Made by a program: the position numbers and the translations under genes
Shown here: in pieces, positions 19,665-28,674 of the stretch
How the letters are laid out: the number at the start of each line of letters is the position of its first letter
Position numbering within the stretch: the stretch's first letter is position 1
Assembly (NCBI RefSeq): GCF_001295925.1
Contig: NZ_LJHQ01000002.1
Location: forward strand, 62,001-126,000
Origin: Allobosea sp. AAP35
GTDB lineage: Bacteria; Pseudomonadota; Alphaproteobacteria; Rhizobiales; Beijerinckiaceae
Direction of reading: 5' to 3'
Length of the DNA stretch: 64,000 nt
Notes under the pieces: model-generated
Database searches by the model: none
Told to the model about the DNA's origin: nothing
The model's input: only the letters and a program-made list of their open reading frames with translations

Positions 19665-20602
19665 GGCGCCTGCGCCGCGGCCTCGCCGGCCTCGCGCTGC
19701 TGGCAGGCTCGGCCCTCGCGCATCCGGCAGGCGCGGCCCCGAGCAGCGCCCCCCAAAGCGACGCCGCCTATGCCGCCTACCAGACCGGCCATTACCGCCG
19801 CGCCTTGTCGGAAGCGCTCAAGCGCATCGAGGCCGACAGCCGGGACGCCGCGGCGATGACGCTTCTCGGCGAGCTCTACCGGCAGGGCCTCGGCGTGCCT
19901 CCCGACCAGAAGGTCGCGACGGAATGGTATGAGCGCGCCTCGGAGCGAGGCGACATCAATGCGACCTATGCGCTGGCGATCGCCCTGCTCGACGAGGCCA
20001 GCGGCCGTCGCGACCCCGCGCGCGCCGGCATCCTCCTGCGACGGGCCGCCGAAGCGGGCCATGCTGCCGCCAACTACAACCTCGCGCTCGCCCTGCTCGC
20101 CACCGGGCAGCCGGAGGACGACGTGCTCGCCATCAGGAATCTCGAGTCCGCCGCGAAGGCTGGCATTCCCGATGCGCTGCACGCGCTCGCCACCCTGGCG
20201 AAACAGGGCCGCGGCATGCCCAAAAGCGACGTCCAGGCGGCCCAGTGGATGAAGCAGGCTGCCGAGGCCGGCTTCCTGCCCGCCGAAATCGAATACGCGA
20301 TCATGCTCTTCAACGGCACCGGCGTCGCGGCCGACGAAACCGCCGCCGCCCGGCTGTTCCTGCGCGCCGCCGGCAAGGGCAACCCGATCGCGCAAAACCG
20401 CATCGCGCGGCTCTACCAGAGTGGCCGCGGCATTCCCCCCGACTCGATCGAGGCGGCAGCGTGGCATCTCGCCGCCCGCGCGCGCGGCCTCGACGATCCC
20501 GCGCTGGCGCAGCTTTTCGACCGGCTGACGCCGGAGCAGCAGACCCGCGCCGCCCGCATCGCGGCCGATCGGATCGAGAGCGCGGCCTTGACGTCGCCCT
20601 GA
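19661..20602 (+). CDS. Sel1-repeat (TPR-like) periplasmic protein
   Basis: A 313-residue protein with a signal peptide (MRRLRRGLAGLALLAGSALAHP, cleavage near AGAA) and about six Sel1-like repeats of 36 residues from residue 60 to 270, for example LYRQGLGVPPDQKVATEWYERA, MLFNGTGVAADETAAARLF and LYQSGRGIPPDSIEAAAWHL. Sel1 repeats mediate protein contacts, often in envelope signalling or exopolysaccharide control. Start is GTG at 19661 overlapping the ThiE-like stop. No enzymatic motif is present. Function is unknown. Confidence 0.85.
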   Translation: MRRLRRGLAGLALLAGSALAHPAGAAPSSAPQSDAAYAAYQTGHYRRALSEALKRIEADSRDAAAMTLLGELYRQGLGVPPDQKVATEWYERASERGDINATYALAIALLDEASGRRDPARAGILLRRAAEAGHAAANYNLALALLATGQPEDDVLAIRNLESAAKAGIPDALHALATLAKQGRGMPKSDVQAAQWMKQAAEAGFLPAEIEYAIMLFNGTGVAADETAAARLFLRAAGKGNPIAQNRIARLYQSGRGIPPDSIEAAAWHLAARARGLDDPALAQLFDRLTPEQQTRAARIAADRIESAALTSP

Positions 20603-20701
20603 CAGGCGAGCAAGTGACCGGTTGAAATTTTTGATGGCCCGCCGAGCGGCTCGCATTCGAGCGTCGCGGGATGCGCCGAGCCGGCGCGAACGAGGTTTTT
20701 G

Positions 20702-21487
20702 ATGATCCGCTCTCCCCTGATGACCGTGATGACCGACGCCGTGATGAAGGCGTCCCGCTCGCTCAAGCGCGATTTCGGCGAGGTCGAGAACCTGCAGGTC
20801 CTCGCCAAGGGCCCGGGCGACTTCGTTTCCAAGGCCGACACCAAGGCCGAGGAGATCATCCGCGCCGCACTGGAGAAGGCGCGCCCCGGCTATGGCTTCG
20901 TCATGGAGGAGGCCGGCGCGGTCGCCGGCACCGACGAGAGCAACCGCTGGCATATCGACCCGCTCGACGGCACCCACAACTTCCTGCGCGGCATCCCGCA
21001 CTGGAACATTTCGGTGGCGCTGGAGCGCGACAACCAGTTCATCGCCGGCGTGATCTACGATGCCGCCAAGGACGAGCTCTTCATCGCCGAGAAGGGCAAG
21101 GGCGCCTATGTCAACAACCGCCGCATGCGCGTCTCGGGCCGCCGCGAGCCGACCGAGATGCTGATCGGCATGGGCGTGCCGCATATCGGCAAGGGCGGCC
21201 ATCCGCTCTTCCTGCGTGAGCTCGGCGCGGTCATGACGCGCTTCTCCAACGTTCGACGCATGGGTTGCGCCGCGCTCGACATCGCCTATGTCGCTGCGGG
21301 CCGCTTCGACGCCTGGTGGGAGCGCGATCTCAACACCTGGGATTTCGCGGCGGGCGCGGTGATGATCCGCGAGGCCGGCGGCACCTTCGGCACGCTCGAC
21401 GGCAAGCAGCCGACCATGGCGCGCGACGTCATCTGCGGCAACGAGATCGGCGAGCCGGCCCTGCGAGCCGCGCTCAAGACGGCCTGA
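20702..21487 (+). CDS. Inositol monophosphatase-family enzyme
   Basis: A 261-residue Mg-dependent, Li-sensitive-type phosphatase. The metal ligands are in VMEEAG (the family GEE motif altered to MEE), WHIDPLDGTHNFL (DPxDGT) and WERDLNTWDFAAGAVMIREAGG (WD-x-AA). Substrates in bacteria include inositol-1-phosphate, NADP and other small phosphates; SuhB also assists rRNA transcription. The ATG at 20702 is preceded by CGAGG; a TTG one codon earlier is also in frame. It begins 100 bases after the Sel1 gene and could be in the same transcript. Confidence 0.92.
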   Translation: MIRSPLMTVMTDAVMKASRSLKRDFGEVENLQVLAKGPGDFVSKADTKAEEIIRAALEKARPGYGFVMEEAGAVAGTDESNRWHIDPLDGTHNFLRGIPHWNISVALERDNQFIAGVIYDAAKDELFIAEKGKGAYVNNRRMRVSGRREPTEMLIGMGVPHIGKGGHPLFLRELGAVMTRFSNVRRMGCAALDIAYVAAGRFDAWWERDLNTWDFAAGAVMIREAGGTFGTLDGKQPTMARDVICGNEIGEPALRAALKTA

Positions 21488-21610
21488 AGCGCGCCGCACC
21501 GCAGCAACAGGTCGCCACCGCGTCATATCTCTTTGATCTTTCGCGCTTGATCATCGCGGCAGGGAAAGCGACAGTCCCCCTGCGGCACGATGGCGAACGG
21601 AAGACGAAGC

Positions 21611-22630
21611 ATGGCGAATGTGGATTTTGCGGCCGGGAGAGAGACGGCCGCGCCCGCTCGGGAGGAGGCACGCTTCTCGCGGCCCCTGCGCTACGTCATT
21701 CGCGCGGTCGTCTTTCTGGCGCTGATCGGCTTCCTCGGCTTCATCCTGCAGGCCGGGCTGATCACCGCCTTCATGACCAATCCGGGCCTGAACGGCCTGA
21801 TCCTCGGCTCGCTCTTCGTCGGCGTGCTGATTGCCCTGCGCGAACTCTGGCGTATCCATTCCGAGGCGCGCGCCGCGACACGCCTGGCCGTCGATCCCGG
21901 TCAGGCACAGATCAGGCGCGGCGCGGTCATCGCACCGCTGAGCCCCGTCCTGTCGGCGCTCGACAGCCACAGCCTTGCGCCATCCCAGGCCGCGAGCGTG
22001 CTGGAATCGATCGCGGTCAGGCTCGACGACGGCCGCGAGGTGCTGCGCTATCTCGGAGGGCTCCTGGTCTTCCTGGGACTGCTTGGCACCTTCTGGGGCC
22101 TGCTCGACACGGTCTCCTCCGTCGGCAACGTCATCAAGAGCCTGCGCACCGGCGCCGAGGCCGGCGTGCTGTTCGACGAGCTCAAGGCCGGCCTCGCCGC
22201 CCCGCTCGCCGGCATGGGCCTGTCGTTTTCATCCTCGCTCTTCGGCATCGCGGGCTCTCTGATCCTCGGATTTCTCGAATTGCAGGTCGCCCAGGCCCAG
22301 CGCCGCTTCCGCAACGAGATCGAAAGCTGGCTCGGCACCCGCACTGCCATCGCCGGCGCCGCGCCGCTGGGCGGGCTCCAGCCCCTGACGGGCGACCCGC
22401 TTTCCGACCGTCTCGACCGGCTCGGCGCCGCCATGGCCGAGAGCGGCGCCAACAACCGCGCCGCGACCCAGGCGCTGGCCAGCCTGGCTGAGGGCATCCA
22501 GGGCCTCGTCCAGCACATGCGCTCGGAGCAGCAGCTCATCCGCGACTGGGTCGAGGCGCAGGCCGGGCGCGAGAAGGATCTGAAGCGGCTGCTGGAGCGC
22601 CTCACCGCCGACAATGTGATGGAGCCGTGA
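21611..22630 (+). CDS. MotA/TolQ/ExbB-like proton channel protein
   Basis: A 339-residue inner-membrane protein with hydrophobic segments at about residues 30-55, 62-80, 150-175 and 205-225. The last pair carries the ion-channel family signature LLVFLGLLGTFWGLLDTV and LAAPLAGMGLSFSSSLFGIAGSLILGF, similar to MotA/ExbB. A C-terminal helical tail (residues 240-335) follows. It is paired with the OmpA/MotB-like gene at 22798, so together they may form a proton-driven stator-like complex that pulls on peptidoglycan. It is not flagellar MotA by length or context. Start at 21611 is chosen from a GGAAG ribosome site; an ATG at 21590 is possible. Confidence 0.82.
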   Translation: MANVDFAAGRETAAPAREEARFSRPLRYVIRAVVFLALIGFLGFILQAGLITAFMTNPGLNGLILGSLFVGVLIALRELWRIHSEARAATRLAVDPGQAQIRRGAVIAPLSPVLSALDSHSLAPSQAASVLESIAVRLDDGREVLRYLGGLLVFLGLLGTFWGLLDTVSSVGNVIKSLRTGAEAGVLFDELKAGLAAPLAGMGLSFSSSLFGIAGSLILGFLELQVAQAQRRFRNEIESWLGTRTAIAGAAPLGGLQPLTGDPLSDRLDRLGAAMAESGANNRAATQALASLAEGIQGLVQHMRSEQQLIRDWVEAQAGREKDLKRLLERLTADNVMEP

Positions 22631-22661
22631 TGGCGCTCCTCAAACTTGCCATGACGGCGCC

Positions 22662-22754
22662 GTCATCCCGGGCGACCGCAGGGAGACCCGGGATCTATTC
22701 CGGAACGGTTCAGGCATGGATCCCGGGTCTGCGCTTCGCTCCGCCCGGGATGAC
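22662..22754. repeat. Palindromic intergenic repeat, family B copy 1
   Basis: A 93-base composite hairpin starting GTCATCCCGGG and ending CCCGGGATGAC, inserted between the two genes of the MotA-like/OmpA-like pair. Its reverse complement is identical to 59649-59741 at 92 of 93 positions (the one difference is ATCT here against ATCC). It contains the shared core GGGTCTGCGCTTCGCT. Confidence 0.95.
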
Positions 22755-22797
22755 AACGCGTTTGACCCGGCAACAGTTCTAGGAGGGAGGAAACACC

Positions 22798-23817
22798 ATG
22801 GCCCTCTCCCGCTCCCACCGCCGCGACGAGGTCAATTTCTGGCCGGGCTTCGTCGATGCGCTCTCGACGATGCTGATCGGCATCGTCTTCCTGCTCTCGG
22901 TTTTCGTGCTCGGCCAGTTCTTCCTGTCGCAGGAGCTGACCGGCAAGGACACCGCGCTCGATCGGCTGAACCGCCAGATCTCGGAGCTCACCGATCTGCT
23001 GGCCCTTGAGCGCTCCTCCAACCGCCAGGCTCAGGAAAGCCTGCAGCTCCTGCAATCCTCCCTGACCCGCGAACAGGCCGAGCGCGGCCGCATCCAGGAC
23101 ATGCTGAGTTCCCAGGCGAGCAATGCGCCGGCCCAGCTCACCGAGGCCCAGAAGGCGCTCGAAGCCGAAAAGCAGCTCTCCGCCCGTGCCCAGGCCACGG
23201 TGGAGATGGTCAACCAGCAGATCGTCGCGATGCGCCGCCAGCTCGCCGCTCTGGAGGAGGCGCTTGGCGCCTCCGAGGCCAAGGACAAGGAATCGCAGGC
23301 CCGCATCTCCGAACTCGGATCGCGCCTGAACGTGGCGATGGCCCAGCGCGTGCAGGAACTCGCCCGCTACCGTTCGGACTTCTTCGGCCGCCTGCGTCAG
23401 GTGCTCGGCACCAGGCCCGACATCCGCGTCGTCGGCGACCGCTTCGTCTTCCAGTCCGAAGTCTTCTTCGACGCCGGCCAGGCCGTGCTGAAGGCCGATG
23501 GACGCGGCGAACTCGACAAGCTCGGCGCCATCATCGCCGATCTCGGCCGCGAGATGCCGCCGGACATTCCCTGGATCCTGCGCGTCGACGGTCACACCGA
23601 CAACAGACCGATCCGCAACAACCCGCTGTACCCGACCAACTGGCATCTCTCCGCCGGCCGCGCCATCGCCGTCGTCGAGTACCTCGTCACCAAGGGCATC
23701 CCGGCAGACCGCATCGCCGCGACCGGCTTCGGCGACAACCAGCCCCTCGACGTCGCCAACACCGACGATGCCTGGCGCCGCAACCGCCGCATCGAGTTCA
23801 AGATCACCGAGCGGTGA
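22798..23817 (+). CDS. OmpA/MotB-like peptidoglycan-binding membrane protein
   Basis: A 339-residue protein with one N-terminal membrane helix (about residues 18-42, FVDALSTMLIGIVFLLSVFVL), a long periplasmic coiled coil (about 48-195) and a C-terminal OmpA/MotB domain (about 205-338) with FVFQSEVFFDAGQAVL, RVDGHTDNRPI, NWHLSAGRA, ATGFGDNQP and RRNRRIEFKI. This is the partner of the MotA-like gene upstream. The ribosome site is strong (AGGAGGGAGG). The pair is conserved in alphaproteobacteria outside flagellar clusters; its role is not established to my knowledge. No Zorya nuclease/helicase genes follow. Confidence 0.88.
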   Translation: MALSRSHRRDEVNFWPGFVDALSTMLIGIVFLLSVFVLGQFFLSQELTGKDTALDRLNRQISELTDLLALERSSNRQAQESLQLLQSSLTREQAERGRIQDMLSSQASNAPAQLTEAQKALEAEKQLSARAQATVEMVNQQIVAMRRQLAALEEALGASEAKDKESQARISELGSRLNVAMAQRVQELARYRSDFFGRLRQVLGTRPDIRVVGDRFVFQSEVFFDAGQAVLKADGRGELDKLGAIIADLGREMPPDIPWILRVDGHTDNRPIRNNPLYPTNWHLSAGRAIAVVEYLVTKGIPADRIAATGFGDNQPLDVANTDDAWRRNRRIEFKITER

Positions 23818-23840
23818 GGCATCCCATCGGACACGTTTGC

Positions 23841-24149
23841 ATGTTTCGCCCGCGCGGGGCCGGTCTGCTGGCGCTAGCCCTCGCCACGCTCGCCGGCGGG
23901 CCCGCGATGGCCGAACCACGCGCCACGACCGTCGAGAACTGCGCCGCCTGCCACGGTGTGGACGGCATCGCGCGCGACACCGAGGTGCCCCATCTCGCCG
24001 GCCAGAACGAGCGCTACCTGTTCAACCAGATGATGGCGTTCCGCTCCGGCAAGCGTGTCCATAAGGAGATGCGCTACATGGCGCGCAATATGAGCGTCGA
24101 GGAGATCGCGGCGCTCGCCGCCTATTACGCGGCTCTGCCGCCGCGCTGA
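23841..24149 (+). CDS. Small periplasmic cytochrome c (class I)
   Basis: A 102-residue precursor with signal peptide (hydrophobic GLLALALATLAGGPAMA, cleavage after AMA) and one heme-attachment motif CAACH, with a distal Met probably in MRYMARNM. It resembles c553/c4-type single domains that carry electrons in the periplasm. The ATG at 23841 gives a normal signal peptide; a GTG at 23814 overlapping the OmpA-like stop would add nine residues and is a real alternative, since this genome often uses GTGA overlaps. No partner oxidase or dehydrogenase is adjacent. Confidence 0.87.
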   Translation: MFRPRGAGLLALALATLAGGPAMAEPRATTVENCAACHGVDGIARDTEVPHLAGQNERYLFNQMMAFRSGKRVHKEMRYMARNMSVEEIAALAAYYAALPPR

Positions 24150-24178
24150 ACTGACGCCGACCGGGGGACGAAAGCACC

Positions 24179-25027
24179 ATGTCGACAGCCGAGCCCGCCG
24201 ACGCCGCGCAGCGCCGCGCCAGACCCCTGACGGTCTGCTATCCTGTTGAGGCCCTGCCCAAACCCGACATGGCGATGCTGACGCGGGCCCGGCAGCAGCT
24301 GACGAAGATCGACGAGACCCTGGTCGCGCCGCGTGACGCCGAGGCCTTCGCGGTCCCTGGCGGCCACTTCTTTCGGATCATCGGCGTCGACGGCCCGCAG
24401 GTCGGCGATCTCAACCTCTGGAACGCGCACGACCTCTCGGAGCGGTTCTTCAGCGGCAAGACCCGCCAGCTCCACGCGACCCATGTCTCGACCGGCGACC
24501 GGCTCTGGAGCAGCCTGCCGGCCTTGCGGCCCCTGGCCACGATCACGCATGACACGCTGGCCTGGTACGGCTTCGACGCCGATGGTGGCGGCATCCATGA
24601 CGTCATCGGCACGCGTTGCGACCCCTACACCAACCGCCTGTTGTCGGGCGGCGATTACCATCATTGCTGCCATTCCAACCTGACCCGCGCGCTGGCCAAG
24701 GCGAAGGGGATGCCGGTGAAGGAGGCCGAGATGCATGTCCACGACGTGCTCAACGTTTTCATGTGCACCGGCTTCACCCGCGACACGCATCAATATTTCA
24801 TGAAGGCGAGCCCGGTGCGCCCGGGCGACTACATCGAGTTCTTCGCCGAGATCGACCTCATCGGCGCGCTCTCGGCCTGTCCCGGCGGCGATTGCAGCAC
24901 GACCCATTCCAGCGATGTCGCCGCCTGCTACCCTCTCAAGGTCGAAATCTATCGCACCGAGCCGGCGCTGCTGGCCGGCTGGACCTCGCCGGAGCCCAGC
25001 GCCTATCCGCGCACGCATGGCCGGTGA
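24179..25027 (+). CDS. DUF1989 (urea carboxylase-associated family) protein
   Basis: A 282-residue soluble protein of the DUF1989 family, whose members occur beside urea carboxylase genes and in urea/guanidine metabolism. Family segments seen are AVPGGHFFRIIGVDGPQVGDLN, HDTLAWYGFD, the Cys/His cluster GGDYHHCCHSNL (about residues 159-170), which may bind metal, and LNVFMCTGF. The C-terminal CPGGDCS adds more cysteines. No urea carboxylase, allophanate hydrolase or guanidine riboswitch is visible nearby, so the physiological role here is open. It follows the cytochrome gene by 29 bases. Confidence 0.82.
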   Translation: MSTAEPADAAQRRARPLTVCYPVEALPKPDMAMLTRARQQLTKIDETLVAPRDAEAFAVPGGHFFRIIGVDGPQVGDLNLWNAHDLSERFFSGKTRQLHATHVSTGDRLWSSLPALRPLATITHDTLAWYGFDADGGGIHDVIGTRCDPYTNRLLSGGDYHHCCHSNLTRALAKAKGMPVKEAEMHVHDVLNVFMCTGFTRDTHQYFMKASPVRPGDYIEFFAEIDLIGALSACPGGDCSTTHSSDVAACYPLKVEIYRTEPALLAGWTSPEPSAYPRTHGR

Positions 25028-25117
25028 CGCCCGACAGAAGGCGTTGTTTGACAAACCTGCCCTTACGGAAGAGAAAAAATCGTGCGGGCAGGATACCGGT
25101 TTCCGGGGGGAAGCAGA

Positions 25118-25537
25118 ATGCGGATAGCAGGCTTGGCGGCGTTCGCCGCCGTGATGTCGATCGGCACGCCGGTTGTCGCCCAGCAGCAGAGCGAAATCGT
25201 CTTCTGCAATAAGACCGGCTCGAAGATCTTCACCGCGCTGGCGCATGTCCCCCAGGCGACCAAGAAATGGACGCTGACCGCCTGGCAGACCATTCCCGCC
25301 GGAGGCTGCAAGAGCGTCGCCCGCTGGAACACCGCTCTGTTCTATTATTATGCGGAGAAGGAGGGCCGGACAGTCCACTGGCCCGCCAAATCCGGCGTCG
25401 ACAAGACCTTCTGCGTGCCCTCCCGCGCGATCACCCGCGAGATCGTCGGCGGCACCTGCGCCTCGGGCGAACGCAGCGTCGGCTTCAAGGGCACCGTGCC
25501 GAACGCCGGCAAGTACACGATCAACCTGAACTCCTGA
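25118..25537 (+). CDS. DUF1036-family exported protein
   Basis: A 139-residue precursor with a signal peptide ([19 protein letters not shown]) and a mature domain matching DUF1036: [27 protein letters not shown] and FYYYAEKEG. It has four cysteines in the mature part, likely disulfide-bonded. A poly-G ribosome site (GGGGGGAAG) precedes the ATG at 25118. It converges with the ABC transporter gene 14 bases away. No function is known for the family. Confidence 0.8.
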   Translation: MRIAGLAAFAAVMSIGTPVVAQQQSEIVFCNKTGSKIFTALAHVPQATKKWTLTAWQTIPAGGCKSVARWNTALFYYYAEKEGRTVHWPAKSGVDKTFCVPSRAITREIVGGTCASGERSVGFKGTVPNAGKYTINLNS

Positions 25538-25551
25538 TCGCGAGGCGCCGC

Positions 25552-27330
25552 TCAAGCCGCCTCCAGCCCGAACTGCAGCGCCGCCAGCCGCGCATAGAGC
25601 CCGCCCCGCGCCTTGAGCTCGGCATGGGTGCCCTCCTCGACGACGCAGCCGTCCTCCATCACAAGGATGCGGTCGGCAGAGAGGATGGTCGCGAGGCGAT
25701 GCGCCACGACCAGCGTGGTGCGGCCTTTCATCAGCGCGTCGAGCGCGTTCTGCACGGCGCGCTCGCTTTCGGAATCGAGCGCGCTCGTCGCCTCGTCGAG
25801 CAGCAGGATCGGCGCGTCCTTGAGGACCGCGCGCGCGATCGCCAGCCGCTGGCGCTGCCCGCCCGACAGCGTCACGCCGCGCTCGCCGACGATCGTGTCG
25901 TAGCCCTGCGGCAACGCCCGGATGAATCCATCGGCCGCCGCCAGCCGTGCCGCCTCCTCGACCTCGGCCAGAGATGCATCGGGACGGCCATAGGCGATGT
26001 TGTCGCGCACCGAGACGCCGAAGACCGTCGGCTCCTGCGGCACCAGGGCGAAGCGCTCTCGCCAGGCCTCGGGGTCGGCTTGCGGCGCCGCCACGCCATC
26101 GACCACGACGCGGCCCGAGGCCGGGTCGAAGAAGCGCAGCGCCAACTGCAGCACCGTGCTCTTGCCGGCCCCCGAAGGCCCCACCAGCGCGACGCGCTCG
26201 CCCGGCCGCACCGTGAAGCTGAGCTGCGACAACGCCGCCACGCTGCGGCTGGGATAGCTGAAGGCGACGTTCTCGAAAGCGAGTTCGCCGCGCGGCGGCT
26301 GCGGCATCGCCACGGGGTTTGGCGGCGCCGCGATGGCGGGCTTCATCGCCAGGATCTCGCCCAGCCGCCCCGCCGCCCCGGCCGCGGCCGAGATCTCGCC
26401 ATAAACCTCGGAGAGCTGCCCCAGCGAACTGGCTGCCAGCACCGCATAGAGCAGGAACTGCGACAGCCGCCCGCCGGTCATGCGGCCTTCGAACACCTCG
26501 GTCGCCCCGGTCCAGAGCACCCAGACGACGCTGGCGCTGACCAGGAAGATCGCAACGCCCGACAGAAGCGCGCGTCCTGCCGTCGCGGCCCGCGAGGCGT
26601 CATAGGCCTCGTCCGAGGCCGATGCGAACCGCGCCGCCGTCTGCCGCGCGGCCCCGAAGGACTGCATGGTGCGGATCGCGCCGACCGCTTCGGCCGCAAA
26701 AGCCGAGGCATCGGCCAGCCGGTCCTGCGCCGCGCGGGCGCGCTTGCGCACGGAGCGGCCGGAAAACACCAGCGGCAGCACGATCAGCGGAATGGCCCCG
26801 ATCACGATCGCCGACAGCTGCGGGCTGGTGACGATCATCAGCGAGAGCGCGCCGATCGTCATGATCACGTTGCGCAGCGCGATCGAGGCCGTCGAGCCGA
26901 AGGTCGACTTGATCTGCGTGGTGTCGGCGGTCAGCCGCGAGACCAGATCGCCGGCCCGGCTGGAATCGAAGAAGGCCGGTTCCAGCCGGGTCAGATGCGA
27001 AAACACATCCGCGCGCAGATCAGCCACGATCCGCTCGCCGACCGTCATCACCAGATAGAACCGCGCGGAACTGGCCAGCGCCAGGACGGCGACGACGCCG
27101 ATCAGCAGGATGAAATAGCTGTTGGCGAGTTGCTGTTCGCCGGCCGAGAACCCGACATCGATCACCCGGCGCACCGCCATCGGCAGCGCCAGCGTCGCGG
27201 CGGAAGCCACGACGAGCGCCAGCAGCGCCAGTCCGATCCGCCCCTTGTTCTTCAGCGCATAAGGCCAGAAGGAAGCCAGCAAGCGAAGATCGGGCCGGGC
27301 CTTCTTGGCGTCTTTTTGAAACTCCGCCAC
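25552..27330 (-). CDS. ABC transporter, fused permease-ATPase (MsbA-like exporter)
   Basis: A 592-residue half-transporter that would dimerise: six membrane helices in residues 20-320 (ABC exporter fold) and an ATPase domain in residues 345-590 with Walker [11 protein letters not shown]-loop [10 protein letters not shown], signature [14 protein letters not shown], Walker [13 protein letters not shown] and the switch His in VVAHRL. The family includes lipid A, glutathione-adduct and drug exporters; the closest type is the MsbA/AtrA-like exporters of alphaproteobacteria. Start is GTG at 27330. It is divergent from rpmE with a 150-base gap. The substrate cannot be told. Confidence 0.9.
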   Translation of the reverse strand: MAEFQKDAKKARPDLRLLASFWPYALKNKGRIGLALLALVVASAATLALPMAVRRVIDVGFSAGEQQLANSYFILLIGVVAVLALASSARFYLVMTVGERIVADLRADVFSHLTRLEPAFFDSSRAGDLVSRLTADTTQIKSTFGSTASIALRNVIMTIGALSLMIVTSPQLSAIVIGAIPLIVLPLVFSGRSVRKRARAAQDRLADASAFAAEAVGAIRTMQSFGAARQTAARFASASDEAYDASRAATAGRALLSGVAIFLVSASVVWVLWTGATEVFEGRMTGGRLSQFLLYAVLAASSLGQLSEVYGEISAAAGAAGRLGEILAMKPAIAAPPNPVAMPQPPRGELAFENVAFSYPSRSVAALSQLSFTVRPGERVALVGPSGAGKSTVLQLALRFFDPASGRVVVDGVAAPQADPEAWRERFALVPQEPTVFGVSVRDNIAYGRPDASLAEVEEAARLAAADGFIRALPQGYDTIVGERGVTLSGGQRQRLAIARAVLKDAPILLLDEATSALDSESERAVQNALDALMKGRTTLVVAHRLATILSADRILVMEDGCVVEEGTHAELKARGGLYARLAALQFGLEAA

Positions 27331-27480
27331 GCGTCTTTGTCCAGTCCTGCTTGCGCTGTCGGCGCGGCTACGATATGTGCTCGCGACTTCACGACAGGCT
27401 CTTACGAATTATTCGACGGGCCGGGCAGGCTTTGCCTGCTAGTCGCCCACGCCCGTTTATCGACGTTTGAGGATTTAGCC

Positions 27481-27717
27481 ATGGCCAAGACCGGCATCCA
27501 TCCCGACTACCACACCATCAAGGTCGTCATGACCAATGGCACGGAATACTTCACGCGCTCGACGATGGGCAAGGAGGGTGACACCCTCAACCTCGACATC
27601 GACCCGACGACGCACCCGGCCTGGACCGGCGGCACGCAGCACATGCTCGACCGTGGTGGCCGCGTTTCGCGCTTCAATTCGCGCTTTTCCGCCATCGGCG
27701 CGCTCGGCAAGAAGTGA
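27481..27717 (+). CDS. rpmE: 50S ribosomal protein L31
   Basis: A 78-residue L31 protein, visible as [31 protein letters not shown] and [11 protein letters not shown]. It lacks the CxxC cysteines of zinc-binding L31, so it is the zinc-independent form common in alphaproteobacteria. It ends in a strong symmetrical terminator at 27767. A start within a much longer open frame from 25267 exists but those residues are the antisense of the ABC transporter gene. Confidence 0.96.
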   Translation: MAKTGIHPDYHTIKVVMTNGTEYFTRSTMGKEGDTLNLDIDPTTHPAWTGGTQHMLDRGGRVSRFNSRFSAIGALGKK

Positions 27718-27766
27718 TCGTCGGGCTTTGACCTGACAGCGGGCGCCTTCGTCCGCGCTGATCTCA

Positions 27767-27804
27767 ATCAAAACGGCCCGGTCTTTCGACCGGGCCGTTT
27801 TGAT
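27767..27804. terminator. Bidirectional factor-independent terminator after rpmE
   Basis: A perfect 17-base inverted repeat (ATCAAAACGGCCCGGTC) around TTTC. The outer A/T tracts give a T-run on both strands, so it can stop rpmE transcripts and the convergent rcdA transcripts. Confidence 0.93.
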
Positions 27805-27878
27805 TGGCATGTATTTATCGTGGCCTGTGCCTGGCGGCGTGACGACGTGTCGCGAGCCGCCAGACGCTGTCTTGCTGC

Positions 27879-28436
27879 TCAGCCAGCCATTCCCAGCCGG
27901 GCCTTGAGGCCGGCAAGCTGGTCCTGGACCGGATTGGCCTTGTCGGCGACGGGCACCTGGCCCGACATCTGGCCCTCGAGATGGCGGATGCGCACCTGCA
28001 GCCGAAAGGAGTGGTCCATCAAATCGCGCAGGCCCTGCGGCAGCCGCTCGGTCTCAAGCTGCGCGGCGGACGCGATGGGCTCTGGAATCCGAACCTTGTC
28101 GTTTTCGGCCCGCGCCTGTTCGGCCGTCATCTCGCCCTCGGCGACGGCGCGCTGGACCAGAAGCCAGGACGCGATCTGCATCAGCCGTGTCGTCAGCCGC
28201 ATGCTCTCGGTCGCATAGCTCAGCGCCACCTCCCGCGGCAGCGCAGCCGAATCGGCCCGCCCCTCACCGTCGAGATAGGCCGCGGTCTGCTCGACGAGCC
28301 CCATGCCCTCCCGAAACAGCGCCATGAAGGCATCCGACTTCACAAACCCCCGGGTGAAGGAGATTGCGCCGTCCTCGGCGTCGCGCGCGCGCAGCAGGTC
28401 GTTCATGGCCAGATCGTTCACCGCACTGTCTCCCAT
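27879..28436 (-). CDS. rcdA: RcdA-like regulator of CtrA degradation (DUF1465 family)
   Basis: A 185-residue helical protein of the RcdA/DUF1465 family. In Caulobacter RcdA is an adaptor that, with CpdR and PopA, brings CtrA to the ClpXP protease at the G1-S transition. Family traits are SFTRGFVKSDAFMALFREGMGLVEQTAAYL (residues about 26-55), SYATESMRLTTRLMQIASWLL and the ENDKVRIPEP segment. I start it at the ATG at 28436. Two intact CtrA-type boxes lie upstream (28524 and 28675), which suits control of this gene by CtrA itself. Confidence 0.88.
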   Translation of the reverse strand: MGDSAVNDLAMNDLLRARDAEDGAISFTRGFVKSDAFMALFREGMGLVEQTAAYLDGEGRADSAALPREVALSYATESMRLTTRLMQIASWLLVQRAVAEGEMTAEQARAENDKVRIPEPIASAAQLETERLPQGLRDLMDHSFRLQVRIRHLEGQMSGQVPVADKANPVQDQLAGLKARLGMAG

Positions 28437-28523
28437 CGACACAACACCGTGTTCGCATGGCACGCGCCACGGTTCATGCCGTCGATGTCGCAAGGATAGC
28501 GCCGATGCCGGGGGGCCGCGCTG

Positions 28524-28538
28524 TTAAGGTGCGGTTAA
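28524..28538. promoter_or_regulatory. CtrA-binding box (TTAA-N7-TTAA), proximal
   Basis: Exact match to the full CtrA site, TTAA-GGTGCGG-TTAA, about 88 bases upstream of the rcdA start. A third TTAA follows at 28541, and the whole region GTTAAGGT-GCG-GTTAACCTTAAC is palindromic. Confidence 0.75.
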
Positions 28539-28560
28539 CCTTAACGCCGATGCCGAACGC

Positions 28561-28588
28561 AAAAAAGAGCCGCCCGGAGGCGGCTCGA
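28561..28588 (-). terminator. Terminator of the DUF1192 gene
   Basis: On the minus strand the stem GAGCCGCC-TCCG-GGCGGCTC is followed by TTTTTT. It lies after the DUF1192 gene and before rcdA, so rcdA needs its own promoter between here and 28436. Confidence 0.8.
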
Positions 28589-28674
28589 AGGTCAACAGGG
28601 AGGCGTCAAACAGAGCGGGCAGGAGCCACTCACATCCAGACGATCTGGACGGTTCGATTCATACTTTGGAATCG

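Noticed and set aside
21611..25027. Zorya-type anti-phage system built on the MotA-like/OmpA-like pair
   Set aside because: No ZorC, ZorD or ZorE gene follows; the next genes are cytochrome c, DUF1989 and DUF1036. ZorA also normally has a very long tail that this protein lacks.
24179..25027. Guanidine/urea degradation operon around the DUF1989 gene
   Set aside because: No urea carboxylase, allophanate hydrolase or guanidine riboswitch is visible nearby.
25267..27480. Long plus-strand open frame leading into rpmE
   Set aside because: It is the antisense of the ABC transporter; only the last 78 codons are a real protein (L31).
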